Below are positions 33,636 to 43,149 of a stretch of 64,000 bases of DNA, piece by piece (position 1 is the first letter of the stretch; the number at the start of each line of letters is the position of its first letter). The position numbers and the translations under genes were made by a program. The stretch is taken from assembly GCA_945871905.1 (NCBI GenBank), contig CAMBXL010000006.1:1-64000 (forward strand), given 5' to 3'. The notes below the pieces were generated by a model, which was not told where the DNA came from, did not search any database, and saw only the letters and a program-made list of their open reading frames with translations. The stretch is from Chitinophaga pinensis (GTDB lineage Bacteria > Bacteroidota > Bacteroidia > NS11-12g > UBA955).

Positions 33636-34208
33636 TCACCATAAATCAGGTCTTTTTGTACATACAGCATCTATGGGCATATGTTTCAATTTGGTTTTAA
33701 ACTCTTCTATTCTTGCTATATCATACCCCTGCAATTCAGGAGATACCAAACACAATTTAAAATGTTTTTTGAGAGTCTTATAATTTTCATGATTTAATGG
33801 TAAATCTGTGAAACAATCTACCCATACCCACTCCACCTTCCCTGCAAAGCTCATTACAAATTCTAAAGGTTCGAACTCTGAAAAGCGAACGGCAATTTTC
33901 GATACGCCTTTTTTCATGTATTTGATTAAAAAGGGTAGCGACAAGTCTAAAAAGAAATAATTCTCTATTTGATATTTTACCATCAAAGCTAAAATTCGTT
34001 CCTCCATACCTTCTGCTTTTGTATTGAGAATAATAAAACTGTGGTTATAGTATTTCAACCACTCATCAAAATCTTCACCATTTGCAAATGCATCGTGATG
34101 AATAATAATTTTATCTCCATAGGTACGTAAATCTAATTCTACACCATATTCCTTTGGTGTATCCTTTAGTTGTTGAATGGTATTAATGCGATGTGCTATT
34201 TTAAGCAT
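33636..34208 (-). CDS. Short GDPD-like (glycerophosphodiester phosphodiesterase fold) protein
   Basis: A 190-residue TIM-barrel protein. It has KIAHRIN at residues 3-9, GVELDLRTYG near 22-31 and IIIHHDAF near 34-41, which match the His, Glu, Asp and His of the GDPD metal and catalytic site. FFLDLSLPFLI and DAVCTKRPD fit the later strands. It is shorter than classical GDPDs (about 240-350 residues). It may split or transfer a phosphodiester-linked group of the glycan precursor. It lies 3 bases after the membrane protein gene at 34212. Confidence 0.72.
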   Translation of the reverse strand: MLKIAHRINTIQQLKDTPKEYGVELDLRTYGDKIIIHHDAFANGEDFDEWLKYYNHSFIILNTKAEGMEERILALMVKYQIENYFFLDLSLPFLIKYMKKGVSKIAVRFSEFEPLEFVMSFAGKVEWVWVDCFTDLPLNHENYKTLKKHFKLCLVSPELQGYDIARIEEFKTKLKHMPIDAVCTKRPDLW

Positions 34209-34211
34209 TAC

Positions 34212-35828
34212 TTATATCTTATATACATGTATTGAATCTACTACCGCTACTTTTTCATAAATGGGGATATCAATAGTTGAGATAATGTATTTAACATTTG
34301 CTTTTCGCAATTCATTTAAATTCCATTTTGGCGAACTAGTAATGATATTATATTTTTCAAACTCAAAAGAATATAAAAATGCCTTATTGGAAAATAAATT
34401 ATTTTTGCCAGCCAGAACAAATTCTTCACTATTAATACGCTTCCAAATCTCCCATTTTTCATTGGGATAAATATTAAGATATGCATCAAAAGTTTTATAC
34501 CCGTTAAACAATGCTATGCCCGGGACAAAACCCAAACAAACACTATTGTTTTTTTTTATTTCTGGATATTGTCTTGATAATTGTTTAAAAGCTGCTGTTT
34601 TATAATATTCATGAAAACTTATGTAACCTTCTTTTTTTTTGTAAATCCAAGTATTTCCAAAAACATTTTCGGCATCTGATGAACCATAATAGTCTTTTGG
34701 ATAAACCAAAAACATAACCCAAATAACTTGAAAAAACAGGAAAGTTTTTTTAAGAATTTCTGAATGTATAATGCTTAATGTATAAGCTAACAATCCATAC
34801 CACAAGAATGGAAACAAAGCCCAAAACCTAATATTTACCCTAGCATTCAACAAGTCTTGTTTATTAGAAATATAGATTGTTAAAAAACATAAAATTAAAA
34901 TAATTATTGGTATTATAAATAATTTAACACTCTCTAAAATTCCTTTTTTGATTACAATCCAAATTCCAACTACGAAAACTAAAAGTACTATTAAGATATG
35001 CAAACTATGGAAATGATAATGTCCAAAAAGAAATGCAAGTCCTGTAACACCAATTATTCCTTTAAAATTTAATGCATTATTCGAATAAACTATATCCATT
35101 CTATTAGATTCAAAACCACTCAGCAACAATTCAATCAATTGGAATTCCGTGAAAATAGAAACAATTCCCAAAAAAACAAAAGGCAAAACTAATCTGAATG
35201 ATAATTTCCATTGCTTATAAAAAATTCCTAAAATAGAAAGTATAAACAATACCGGAAAGGAAAATAGGTTACCAAAAGGAATAGAACTAAAAAAAGGAAA
35301 CACAATGATTATTATCCATTTGGTAAAGTTACAATTACCTTTAAATATTGATACCATTGCCCATGCTAAAATTGGGAGGCCTGCAACAGTTAAACTTGCG
35401 CCTGGATAAAAAGGTAAAAAAGAAAAAGCTAATGCTACACCATTAAAAATCAAGCTATTTTTAGTTATTGTTGATTTTAAAAAAATCCTCATGCCTATAA
35501 AAGCAATTAAGTGCTGAATTATATAGTGAACTACATAGGCAATAAACGGAGGAAACAAATAAAAACAAAAGCTCAAAAAATTATAGGCTGTTGGTAGGGT
35601 TGCTCTTGGCACACCGCCCATTACACCTTCTACTATGGAATTGCCTGACGACCAATAAGAAGTAGAGTTGCCTAAAAAAGTAAACAAAGGTAAAATGCCA
35701 TCTAAATTATCATGTACTAAAAACAAAGCATGGTTAGGCATAAACACTAAAGGAAAAAAGAATACAAACTGCATAATAGCAGAAAGCCACTCGTAAATAT
35801 ACTTTATTATTAATTGTTTAATTTTCAT
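34212..35828 (-). CDS. Polytopic membrane protein, possible GT-C transferase
   Basis: A 538-residue protein with ten or more hydrophobic segments. The first periplasmic loop has LVHDNLDGILPLF (about 37-49), an acidic HDNLD motif in the place where GT-C enzymes carry catalytic Asp. The last 130 residues are mostly soluble, with KGYISFHEYYKT and a YIISTIDIPIYEK stretch. I do not recognise a characterised homologue; uncharacterised families with an HDNLD loop exist in capsule loci. The gene overlaps the next GT4 gene by 11 bases, so the two are co-expressed. Confidence 0.65.
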   Translation of the reverse strand: MKIKQLIIKYIYEWLSAIMQFVFFFPLVFMPNHALFLVHDNLDGILPLFTFLGNSTSYWSSGNSIVEGVMGGVPRATLPTAYNFLSFCFYLFPPFIAYVVHYIIQHLIAFIGMRIFLKSTITKNSLIFNGVALAFSFLPFYPGASLTVAGLPILAWAMVSIFKGNCNFTKWIIIIVFPFFSSIPFGNLFSFPVLFILSILGIFYKQWKLSFRLVLPFVFLGIVSIFTEFQLIELLLSGFESNRMDIVYSNNALNFKGIIGVTGLAFLFGHYHFHSLHILIVLLVFVVGIWIVIKKGILESVKLFIIPIIILILCFLTIYISNKQDLLNARVNIRFWALFPFLWYGLLAYTLSIIHSEILKKTFLFFQVIWVMFLVYPKDYYGSSDAENVFGNTWIYKKKEGYISFHEYYKTAAFKQLSRQYPEIKKNNSVCLGFVPGIALFNGYKTFDAYLNIYPNEKWEIWKRINSEEFVLAGKNNLFSNKAFLYSFEFEKYNIITSSPKWNLNELRKANVKYIISTIDIPIYEKVAVVDSIHVYKI

Positions 35829-37014
35829 CCTTTAGTTTAAGTAATTGATTGTAAAGCTTTTCCATTTTGACTTCATAATCTAAATGGTCTTCGGCATATT
35901 TTCGCATTTTTTGGGGTAAATCTTGGTCTTCCAAGGCTTTTTTTGCAAACTCAATTACTTTTTCCATGTCAATGTGGCTATCATCATTGGGAAATTCTAA
36001 TGCAAACTCTTTGGACTCTTCATTCAAGTCAGGGTCATTATAGGCATAGAAAAATGGTAAGCCGCGGGCAATATATTCTCTTGTTTTAAGAGTTGATGCT
36101 TCTTTTAATTCTTTTTTAAACAAGGAAAGCGTTGAAACACCAATATGAACATCTTGTAATAGTTGATCAATTTCTAATTTATTTTTATAACCAACGATTT
36201 CAACATAACTTCTTTCTGGAATTTCACCACTTATTATATGGCCACAAATTAATAATTTAATTTTTTGATGAGGGTTTAATATATTATCTATTGAGTCAAT
36301 TAATCTATCTAATCCATTCCATGGAGCATTATTAGATGTTCCTTTTAGAAATATAATTTTTAAAGGTAGTTTTAAACCAATATTTTTTTTAACATCATAA
36401 CTCTTAACACTGATTCCATTTGGTATAACAATTACTTCTTTAGCGCCTTTATTTTCTTGATATTCTCCTATTTCTTTTGTAACAGCCACAACACCAGCAA
36501 TATTCTTGACAAATAATCTTCCAAATAATTTTTCATTTAAAATTGGTACAAAATTATATTGAAACCAACTTAAGAACTTAGAAGGTTTTAAGCCAAAAAG
36601 ATTATTATTTGCCAAACTTTTAATTTCTTCATATTCTTTTGATTGGTGTTCTGATATTATTTTTTTTCCGAATTTCTTTGAAATCTTATAAAGTAGAAAT
36701 GACGATCCTGGAAACCTGAAATATAATAAATCTGAAATTAAATAATACCTTTGTATATAGTCATGAGTTGCTTTATCTAAAATAATTTTTTGACCAATAG
36801 ATCTAAAATATTTCCATTTACACTTCTTTACAGGAATTAAATTTACAAATTCATTTAATGGTGTTATTTCGGATACTTCTGAACTTAAAAAAACACCTTC
36901 ACAATTTGCGCCCGCTTTATTCAGATATTTTATTTGATTAATTACTTTAGTTTGAACAGAAGAACCCTTTAAACTTGGTGATGTAAAAATGTATTTAATT
37001 GATAAATTATTCAT
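35818..37014 (-). CDS. GT4-like glycosyltransferase
   Basis: A 398-residue GT-B protein from the ATG at 37014; a GTG three bases further up is the alternative start. The start follows TGATG, one base shared with the fusion-gene stop, so translation is coupled. FTSPSLKGSSVQTKVINQIKYL starts the acceptor domain; IVIPNGISVKSYD and FLKGTSNNAPWNGLDRLI lead into the donor domain. The C-terminal site reads STLKTREYIARGLPFFYAY, where Glu of KTREY is the likely second EX7E residue. It is a cytoplasmic transferase of unknown specificity. Confidence 0.8.
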   Translation of the reverse strand: MNNLSIKYIFTSPSLKGSSVQTKVINQIKYLNKAGANCEGVFLSSEVSEITPLNEFVNLIPVKKCKWKYFRSIGQKIILDKATHDYIQRYYLISDLLYFRFPGSSFLLYKISKKFGKKIISEHQSKEYEEIKSLANNNLFGLKPSKFLSWFQYNFVPILNEKLFGRLFVKNIAGVVAVTKEIGEYQENKGAKEVIVIPNGISVKSYDVKKNIGLKLPLKIIFLKGTSNNAPWNGLDRLIDSIDNILNPHQKIKLLICGHIISGEIPERSYVEIVGYKNKLEIDQLLQDVHIGVSTLSLFKKELKEASTLKTREYIARGLPFFYAYNDPDLNEESKEFALEFPNDDSHIDMEKVIEFAKKALEDQDLPQKMRKYAEDHLDYEVKMEKLYNQLLKLKDEN

Positions 37015-40000
37015 CACGTTGTTTTTAACTTCTTTTTTAAATAATTAATGTATAAATATGGATTTAAATAAATTTCTAATTTCTTAAATCGTTTCAAATT
37101 TTTGGTATTGTATTGTTTATAATGACTATGTGGGATAGGTTTTTCGTTGATATAAGAATTTAACTCTTCGTTAGTTAAATCAAATTTCTTAGCAACAAAT
37201 TCGAAATCATTTTCAAGAATATCTTTGCTTGGATAGGAAGGCTTTTCTAATTCTTTTATTGCCTCTTGTTTACTTATTTGACCTGAGTTGATCAAACTTG
37301 CTAAATGCGCTTTTCTTTTATCTACTCCAAACTTTGCAGGTAATACATAGCCCTGATAAAAACGGGTGAATATAGATTCATAATGTTTACCACCATAATC
37401 TCTCCAACCCATTTTTTCTATTATCGTTTCTTTTGCGTTGTCCTTGTTATAATAGACAAAATCTAATAATGGATGAAATTGAATATTGTGTTTTTTGGTT
37501 TCCAAATATTCTTTTAATGGACTTAAAAGTTTAGTTGTTTTAAGTGGTTTTGTTCCAAATTTTTGGTGAATATCGTTAATATTATCAGTATCGGCTTTGT
37601 TATACCTCATTGAATGTGGTAAAATAAACTCTGTTTGATGATTAGTTCCTGATAAAATAGATTTAATTCCTTTACTTTTGGCTAAATTAAACAATGTTGC
37701 TTTTATCAAATGATCCGTTGGAACTTCCCAATCTAAAACTGATGATTTAATATAGGACAATTGTAAATCTTTAAACTCTTCCCAATCTACAACATGGGTA
37801 TATAAATCGAATCCTGTATAATCTACTATCCTATTGATATTGTCTACTGCCAATTCACTGTTCCAGCCATTGTCAAAATGGACTAACAAAACTCTAATAT
37901 TCCATTCCTTGGCTAAACAAACCAAATAAGAACTATCTACGCCACCACTCAATCCTAATATTGCTTGGTATTTTCCTTTAGCACTTTTGATAATCTCTAG
38001 TGAATCTTCTAAATACTTTTGCTTTTGGGTTTCAGAAAGTGGATTTAATACATAAGCTTTTTCATAAGCCTGACAGTGGTTGCAAACTCCATTACTATTG
38101 AATGTTAAACTTGGATCGTCATTGGTGTCTAATACACATTTACTGCACTGTATTGCTTCTGTTTTCTGCATAAATTCACTGATTAACTTGTAATTGATAG
38201 CTTGCCAAAGCTGAACTGCAAGAACATCTGTTATGGTTTTGTTTTTTAACTGTTCTAAAAAAACTGACTTGTCTTGGAAATTTAATTCTTTTAAAAACAG
38301 ATCTAATTCAGTTCTACTTAATAATTCTTGTGCATAACTGTTAAGCTCATTGTTAAACCATGAAACCAATGGAGAACCAATCCCAACTTTAAATGTTCTC
38401 TCTACTATAGAATGTGGTACTATCTCTTTTAATGCATCTCTAACTATTCTTTTGGTATATCCCATCCCCAATTTGTGTTCTATTGGTAATTGAAAGCAAA
38501 ATTCTACTAATCTATAATCCATAAATGGCATTCTTATTTCTACACTGTTTTGCATTGAAGCCCTATCAAAATGCATTAAATAACATGGCAAACTATAAAT
38601 AAAAAAATCATTAAGTATAATTTGATTTTCATAGGAAAATTCTTCAAAATGATATAATTCATCACTGAGATGATTGGCTTCATTAGGGATTTGTATTTTT
38701 TCTACTTTTGGCTTTTTCGATCTTAATAAAGATTTCAACTTAACTTTTAAACTATTCTTGTTTTTTTCTACTTGGCTTATCAGTGAACCGAGCCTTATAC
38801 TTACCGATTCTCTGTTATTTTCATGATACAGGTTCACCAAAACCTCTTTAACTAAAATTGCTTTTTTAATACTTCCAATTTCTAAATAGTAGTAAAACAA
38901 CTTGTCTAACATATACCGATAGCCAAATAACATTTCATCTACGCCATGACCATCCAATGATACAATCACTTTTTCATTGCGAACTCCTTCGTAAATTTTC
39001 GTAATAGCATTCATTGGCGTACCCGCAATTGTATCAAATTTTTTTGTAACCTGCTCTATTTCTTGAGCCAAGTGGTCCATATTGTTACTAATACAAACCC
39101 AATTTTCTTTGCCCCATTTTTCAGCTACTACTTCAGCATATTGTTTTTCATCCATTTCTGTTCCTGGAAAAACTGCTGTAATGGCTTTTTTACATTGTTG
39201 AGCTTGTCGACTGTTATTGTTTGATTTTTCACTTATGTGATTTACCATAGAATACACAGAGGAGGAATCTAAACCACCGCTTAATGCAGAAGCTAATGGT
39301 ACATCTGAACGCATTCTTATTTTACATGCATTTTCAAACAAATTATAAAATGACTTTACATTTTCTTCGTATGAATTGGTATTGGGTTTTTTTATTTTAG
39401 CTCGAATGTCATACCATCTTTTTTGCTTGGGCAATGGTTTCCCTTTTTGAATTGTTAAAGTATGTCCAGGAAGTATTTGATAAATGTTGTCATAAATCGT
39501 TAATCCTAATCCTTCATGTGCTAATGAATTGTCAACTATTTCTTTTAATCGTTCTTTATTAATTTTTCTTTCAAAACCTTCTAAATTTTTGAATGCAATA
39601 GTCTCAGAGGCAAAAGCTATAAAGTGGTCATTGAAAGTATAATAAAGTGGCTTTATCCCAAATCTATCTCGTGCTAAATACAAACTTTTGTCTTGTTCAT
39701 CCCAAATGGCGAATGCCCACATGCCATTAAACTTGTCTAAGCAAGTTTTGCCCCAGTGGGAATAGGCAGCTAATATTACTTCTGTATCTGTGTCTGATTT
39801 GAAAACATGACCCAACTGCTGAAGTTCTTCTCTGACTTCAATAAAATTAAAGATTTCGCCATTGTAAATAATCCAATAACGCCCCTCGGCATAACTCATG
39901 GGTTGTTTACCGGCTTCACTCAAATCTAAAATAGACAAACGGCGCTGACCCAAACCAAGCGTATTATTGTCAAACAGCTCATAACCTGCCCCATCGGGAC

Positions 40001-40091
40001 CACGGTGAACCATTGAATCCGTGAAACGTTTTAAAGTTTCATATGAAACTAAATCGTTATTAAATTTCCAAATACCTGATATTCCGCACAT
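37014..40091 (-). CDS. Fusion of asparagine synthetase with N-acetyl sugar amidotransferase
   Basis: A 1025-residue protein. Residues 1-635 are a full AsnB: Cys2 nucleophile, HRGPDGAG, YNGEIFNF, RDRFGIKPLYY, then the synthetase loop SGGLDSSSV (271-279) and MPFMDYRLVEF. Residues 647-1025 are a full WbpG/PseA-type amidotransferase: C649/C652 and C670/C673 zinc pairs, SGGVDS (715-720), HFDNGWNSELAV and YGGKHYESIFTRFYQGY, the last identical with the separate enzyme at 14379-15512. The frame is open across the join. One inference is that the glutaminase half feeds ammonia to both ATP-dependent halves in place of HisH/HisF. Normal AsnB and WbpG lengths are about 600-630 and 370-380. Confidence 0.9.
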   Translation of the reverse strand: MCGISGIWKFNNDLVSYETLKRFTDSMVHRGPDGAGYELFDNNTLGLGQRRLSILDLSEAGKQPMSYAEGRYWIIYNGEIFNFIEVREELQQLGHVFKSDTDTEVILAAYSHWGKTCLDKFNGMWAFAIWDEQDKSLYLARDRFGIKPLYYTFNDHFIAFASETIAFKNLEGFERKINKERLKEIVDNSLAHEGLGLTIYDNIYQILPGHTLTIQKGKPLPKQKRWYDIRAKIKKPNTNSYEENVKSFYNLFENACKIRMRSDVPLASALSGGLDSSSVYSMVNHISEKSNNNSRQAQQCKKAITAVFPGTEMDEKQYAEVVAEKWGKENWVCISNNMDHLAQEIEQVTKKFDTIAGTPMNAITKIYEGVRNEKVIVSLDGHGVDEMLFGYRYMLDKLFYYYLEIGSIKKAILVKEVLVNLYHENNRESVSIRLGSLISQVEKNKNSLKVKLKSLLRSKKPKVEKIQIPNEANHLSDELYHFEEFSYENQIILNDFFIYSLPCYLMHFDRASMQNSVEIRMPFMDYRLVEFCFQLPIEHKLGMGYTKRIVRDALKEIVPHSIVERTFKVGIGSPLVSWFNNELNSYAQELLSRTELDLFLKELNFQDKSVFLEQLKNKTITDVLAVQLWQAINYKLISEFMQKTEAIQCSKCVLDTNDDPSLTFNSNGVCNHCQAYEKAYVLNPLSETQKQKYLEDSLEIIKSAKGKYQAILGLSGGVDSSYLVCLAKEWNIRVLLVHFDNGWNSELAVDNINRIVDYTGFDLYTHVVDWEEFKDLQLSYIKSSVLDWEVPTDHLIKATLFNLAKSKGIKSILSGTNHQTEFILPHSMRYNKADTDNINDIHQKFGTKPLKTTKLLSPLKEYLETKKHNIQFHPLLDFVYYNKDNAKETIIEKMGWRDYGGKHYESIFTRFYQGYVLPAKFGVDKRKAHLASLINSGQISKQEAIKELEKPSYPSKDILENDFEFVAKKFDLTNEELNSYINEKPIPHSHYKQYNTKNLKRFKKLEIYLNPYLYINYLKKKLKTT

Positions 40092-40092
40092 A

Positions 40093-40797
40093 TTATATAT
40101 TAATTTTCAAAAACTCTATCCAATTATTATTAAAAATTCCTTCTTTTTCCTCTTCTGCCAAACCTAATTCATTAAATATTTGATTTAATATATTAACCTG
40201 ATTGCTTGGAGATGCAAAAGGATAGTCAGTTCCAAAAAAGAGTTTTTCTTTTGCTGTAAATTTTATAAGTTTTTTTAAATCATCTCGACAGCTTGAATCC
40301 TCCAAATATTGAAGAGATAAAGATAAATCATAACCAACATTAGTAAAAGTTCTTAAATGAAAATAATACTTTAATATTTCATAACCACCAGCATGAGCTA
40401 TTATAAATTTCCTGTCTGGAAAAACTTTAATTAGGTTTATTAACTCCTTCAAATTGGGTTGGTAAATTATATCCTCTCCATAATAAAAAGCATCGTAAAT
40501 AATAGGAATGTTTTCGTCTAATTCTTTCAGTCTTTGAATTAAAAACGGATAATCTTTTTCCGCGATTTTTTGAATTCTACTGTGAATTTTTAAACATACT
40601 ATTTTTTTTTCTTTTTTCAGGTTTTTGAAATATAAAATGTCTTTATCAAAATCAAAAATTAGACTATGATAATGATTGGGGTATAGAGATGAATATTGCT
40701 CATAAGATTCAATTGAATTGAAAATAATATTACCTGAAGATATGGAAATATCGTAATTTTCCATTCCTGTTTCTATATGTATATGACAATCGAACAT
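40093..40797 (-). CDS. Amidohydrolase-family (TIM-barrel) metal-dependent hydrolase
   Basis: A 234-residue protein with the amidohydrolase-2 type pattern. HxH at H5 and H7 (DCHIHIETG) starts strand 1. KIHSRIQK near 74 and FIIAHAGGYEI near 130 carry further ligands, and FFGTDYPFASP near 192 carries the last Asp. The family includes decarboxylases and lactonases that use one zinc. Here it ends one base before the start of the fusion gene and follows the class I aminotransferase by four bases, so it belongs to this unit. Substrate is not predictable. Confidence 0.78.
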   Translation of the reverse strand: MFDCHIHIETGMENYDISISSGNIIFNSIESYEQYSSLYPNHYHSLIFDFDKDILYFKNLKKEKKIVCLKIHSRIQKIAEKDYPFLIQRLKELDENIPIIYDAFYYGEDIIYQPNLKELINLIKVFPDRKFIIAHAGGYEILKYYFHLRTFTNVGYDLSLSLQYLEDSSCRDDLKKLIKFTAKEKLFFGTDYPFASPSNQVNILNQIFNELGLAEEEKEGIFNNNWIEFLKINI

Positions 40798-40801
40798 GTA
40801 A

Positions 40802-41920
40802 TTAAAATAAATTTAGTGTTTGGACAAGTTTTTCTTTGGGCACTACTGTTAGGCACACTCTTATGTAATCCTCAAATTGACTACCGTAATTTCTTCCTTG
40901 TGTTACTATTATCCCTTTGCTCTCCAAAGCTGAAATACAATCTTGTACGTTATCATATATAGGTGTAACTTTAACCATCATATAAAAAGAAGCTTCACTT
41001 TTTAACACCTCAAAACCTTTGGATTTTAAGATGGATTCGGCAATATGAAAACGTTCTTTATACACCTGTGAACAATAATGAGTAAAACTCTCATAAGTTT
41101 CTTTGTTTAGATTTTCTAAAAGAAACAATGCAAAGCTATTGACACAGGTGCTGATATGTTGGTTGAATAAATTAAATTTTTGGATAAACTCATAGTTCCC
41201 TTGGACATAAGCCAAACGCATACCAGGTAAAGACATAGACTTGGAAAGCGAACCCACTCTGATTACTGTATTGCTATTTATCCATTCATGCAGTGGCTCT
41301 TTAAGGTCAAATACCAAATTTTTATAAACCTCATCTAACACTAACCATATTTCTTGTTTCTCACAAAACGAAATCAAATCTTGTAATTGCTCTTTGGTAA
41401 ATAACTGCCCTATGGGATTATTGGGGTTATTCAATAATAAAACTTTCGTTTTTTGATTTAAAAGTTCTTGTTTTAGCTTTTCAAAATTATAAGAATTTGA
41501 ATTAAAATCATATTCAAAACCAGTCCAATTTATATTTAGACTTATACAAATATCAGGATAACTGAGCCAATAAGGCTGAAAGAACATGACATGGTCTTGT
41601 TGGTTTGTTATGGTTTTAAGGGTTAAATAAATGCCATATTTTGCTCCAGAACAGAGGCTTATTTCAGTTTGTGGATTAATATTTGGGTTCTCTTTAAAAA
41701 CTATCTGATGCAAATTTTTTAAAGCCTTTATACTGCCTTTGGTTGGAGTATATGCAAAGTTAGGTGATTGCACAAAATCCTTGGCTAAGTTAATAATCTC
41801 ACTTGGCGGAGGAATGTCAGGCGAACCTACCGCAAGATTTGCAAAAACCGGAATTTCACTAAGCCCTTTGGACATTGAAGCTGAAGGAGTAATATGATTT
41901 AATGAGTTGTTAAATCGCAT
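40802..41920 (-). CDS. PLP-dependent class I/II aminotransferase
   Basis: A 372-residue fold type I enzyme. NNPNNPIGQLF (residues near 162-172), LVLDEVYKNLVF near 195 and RVGSLSKSMSLPGMRLAY near 224-241 (Schiff-base Lys in SLSKS) match aspartate/histidinol-phosphate aminotransferase-like enzymes. The C-terminal RNYGSQFEDYIRVCLTV carries the substrate carboxylate Arg. Such an enzyme acts on amino acids or keto acids rather than on nucleotide sugars, so it may supply an amino acid for attachment by the ATP-grasp ligase at 44406-45596. Confidence 0.83.
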   Translation of the reverse strand: MRFNNSLNHITPSASMSKGLSEIPVFANLAVGSPDIPPPSEIINLAKDFVQSPNFAYTPTKGSIKALKNLHQIVFKENPNINPQTEISLCSGAKYGIYLTLKTITNQQDHVMFFQPYWLSYPDICISLNINWTGFEYDFNSNSYNFEKLKQELLNQKTKVLLLNNPNNPIGQLFTKEQLQDLISFCEKQEIWLVLDEVYKNLVFDLKEPLHEWINSNTVIRVGSLSKSMSLPGMRLAYVQGNYEFIQKFNLFNQHISTCVNSFALFLLENLNKETYESFTHYCSQVYKERFHIAESILKSKGFEVLKSEASFYMMVKVTPIYDNVQDCISALESKGIIVTQGRNYGSQFEDYIRVCLTVVPKEKLVQTLNLF

Positions 41921-43138
41921 TTAAATCGTGTTTAAAGACTTTAAAAAGTCAGTATAATTCTTATCTGCATCAAAATTATTGGCCCAAAAATCTTTCACTC
42001 CTTTTTTGAATTCATGATTTCTTGCCTTTGATTCTAAAAATTCTTGTATTTGAACAGCTGCTTGTGAAGGAATAAAATCAAGTTCTAACAATACCCCAGT
42101 TTGCTTACTTACTATTTCAGGCACTCCACAAATATTGCAACCCACTATTGGTATTCCAAAACTGATAGCCTCCATTAAACTTACAGGCAATCCTTCTAAT
42201 TCACTTACGTTAATAAACAAATCTACAGCGTTTGCTTTATAGCATTCCATTAAGTCTTTATTAGGTACAAATCCTTTAAAAGAATAGTTATCTATATTTA
42301 ATTCATTTTTAGCTTTTACTTTTACCTGTTCCATCCCAATGCCTGTTCCAAAATGAGTCCAGTGATAGGGGATTTTTAAGTGGCTTAGTATTTCAATAAT
42401 TAAATGAACTCTTTTGAGCGGAACAAAATTTGAGCATGAAACGATTTGATATATTTGATTATTTGAAATTGGATTTACTCCATTCTCAATAACTCCTAAT
42501 TTTGATTTTACTAAGTTTTTAGCCCTTGAAAAACGCTTATCCATATAATTTTGTCCATATTCTGACACTTGATACACTTTGTTTAACTTTGGTATTTCAA
42601 CATAACGAAAAGGGTGGTATCCTCTTCCTTGTTGTTGTTCATCGAAATCAAATCCATGTGTTCTGCTCACAAGTTTTCCTTGCAATCCCAATTGCTTTGC
42701 AATAGCTAAAATAGAAGCCCAATCATTGAACCAATAAGAGTAGTATAAAGTTTGATGGGGTTTAAAAAGGTTTAAATGGTTGATGGTGATTTTTAATTCA
42801 ATAGCATTATTTAATAATCCTACGAGTCTTTTAAAATTCCAATTAAACTGAGTAATATATTTAAATCGGTGTGGCGATTTAATAAATTCTAAAACAAACC
42901 ATTTAATAACTATCCATCCATGTTTTAGTAGTATTTTTTTAAGATAAACGGGTCTATTAGTTTCAAAATCTAGTACTTCCACATTGGGTGGCATGGGTAA
43001 TTTTTCTGAACCATGACTTGACAAAGGAAAAATAAAAATCTTTTCAAAAGCCTTTGACAAATAACTTATTTCTGTTTCCAAAAATGGTTCTCCCCCTTCA
43101 TGAGGAAATTTTTCGGTAAAGAGGTAAAGATGCTTCAA
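41921..43138 (-). CDS. GT4-type glycosyltransferase
   Basis: A 405-residue GT-B enzyme. It has YLFTEKFPHEGGEPFLETE at the N-terminus, a common start of a capsule GT4 group. VSCSNFVPLKRVHLIIEIL comes before the donor site, and SELEGLPVSLMEAISFGIP gives the EX7E glutamates. It is a paralogue of 22993-24270. The frame starts with TTG (43136-43138) and ends directly against the aminotransferase start. Sugar specificity is unknown. Confidence 0.86.
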   Translation of the reverse strand: MKHLYLFTEKFPHEGGEPFLETEISYLSKAFEKIFIFPLSSHGSEKLPMPPNVEVLDFETNRPVYLKKILLKHGWIVIKWFVLEFIKSPHRFKYITQFNWNFKRLVGLLNNAIELKITINHLNLFKPHQTLYYSYWFNDWASILAIAKQLGLQGKLVSRTHGFDFDEQQQGRGYHPFRYVEIPKLNKVYQVSEYGQNYMDKRFSRAKNLVKSKLGVIENGVNPISNNQIYQIVSCSNFVPLKRVHLIIEILSHLKIPYHWTHFGTGIGMEQVKVKAKNELNIDNYSFKGFVPNKDLMECYKANAVDLFINVSELEGLPVSLMEAISFGIPIVGCNICGVPEIVSKQTGVLLELDFIPSQAAVQIQEFLESKARNHEFKKGVKDFWANNFDADKNYTDFLKSLNTI

Positions 43139-43149
43139 TTAAAATACTT

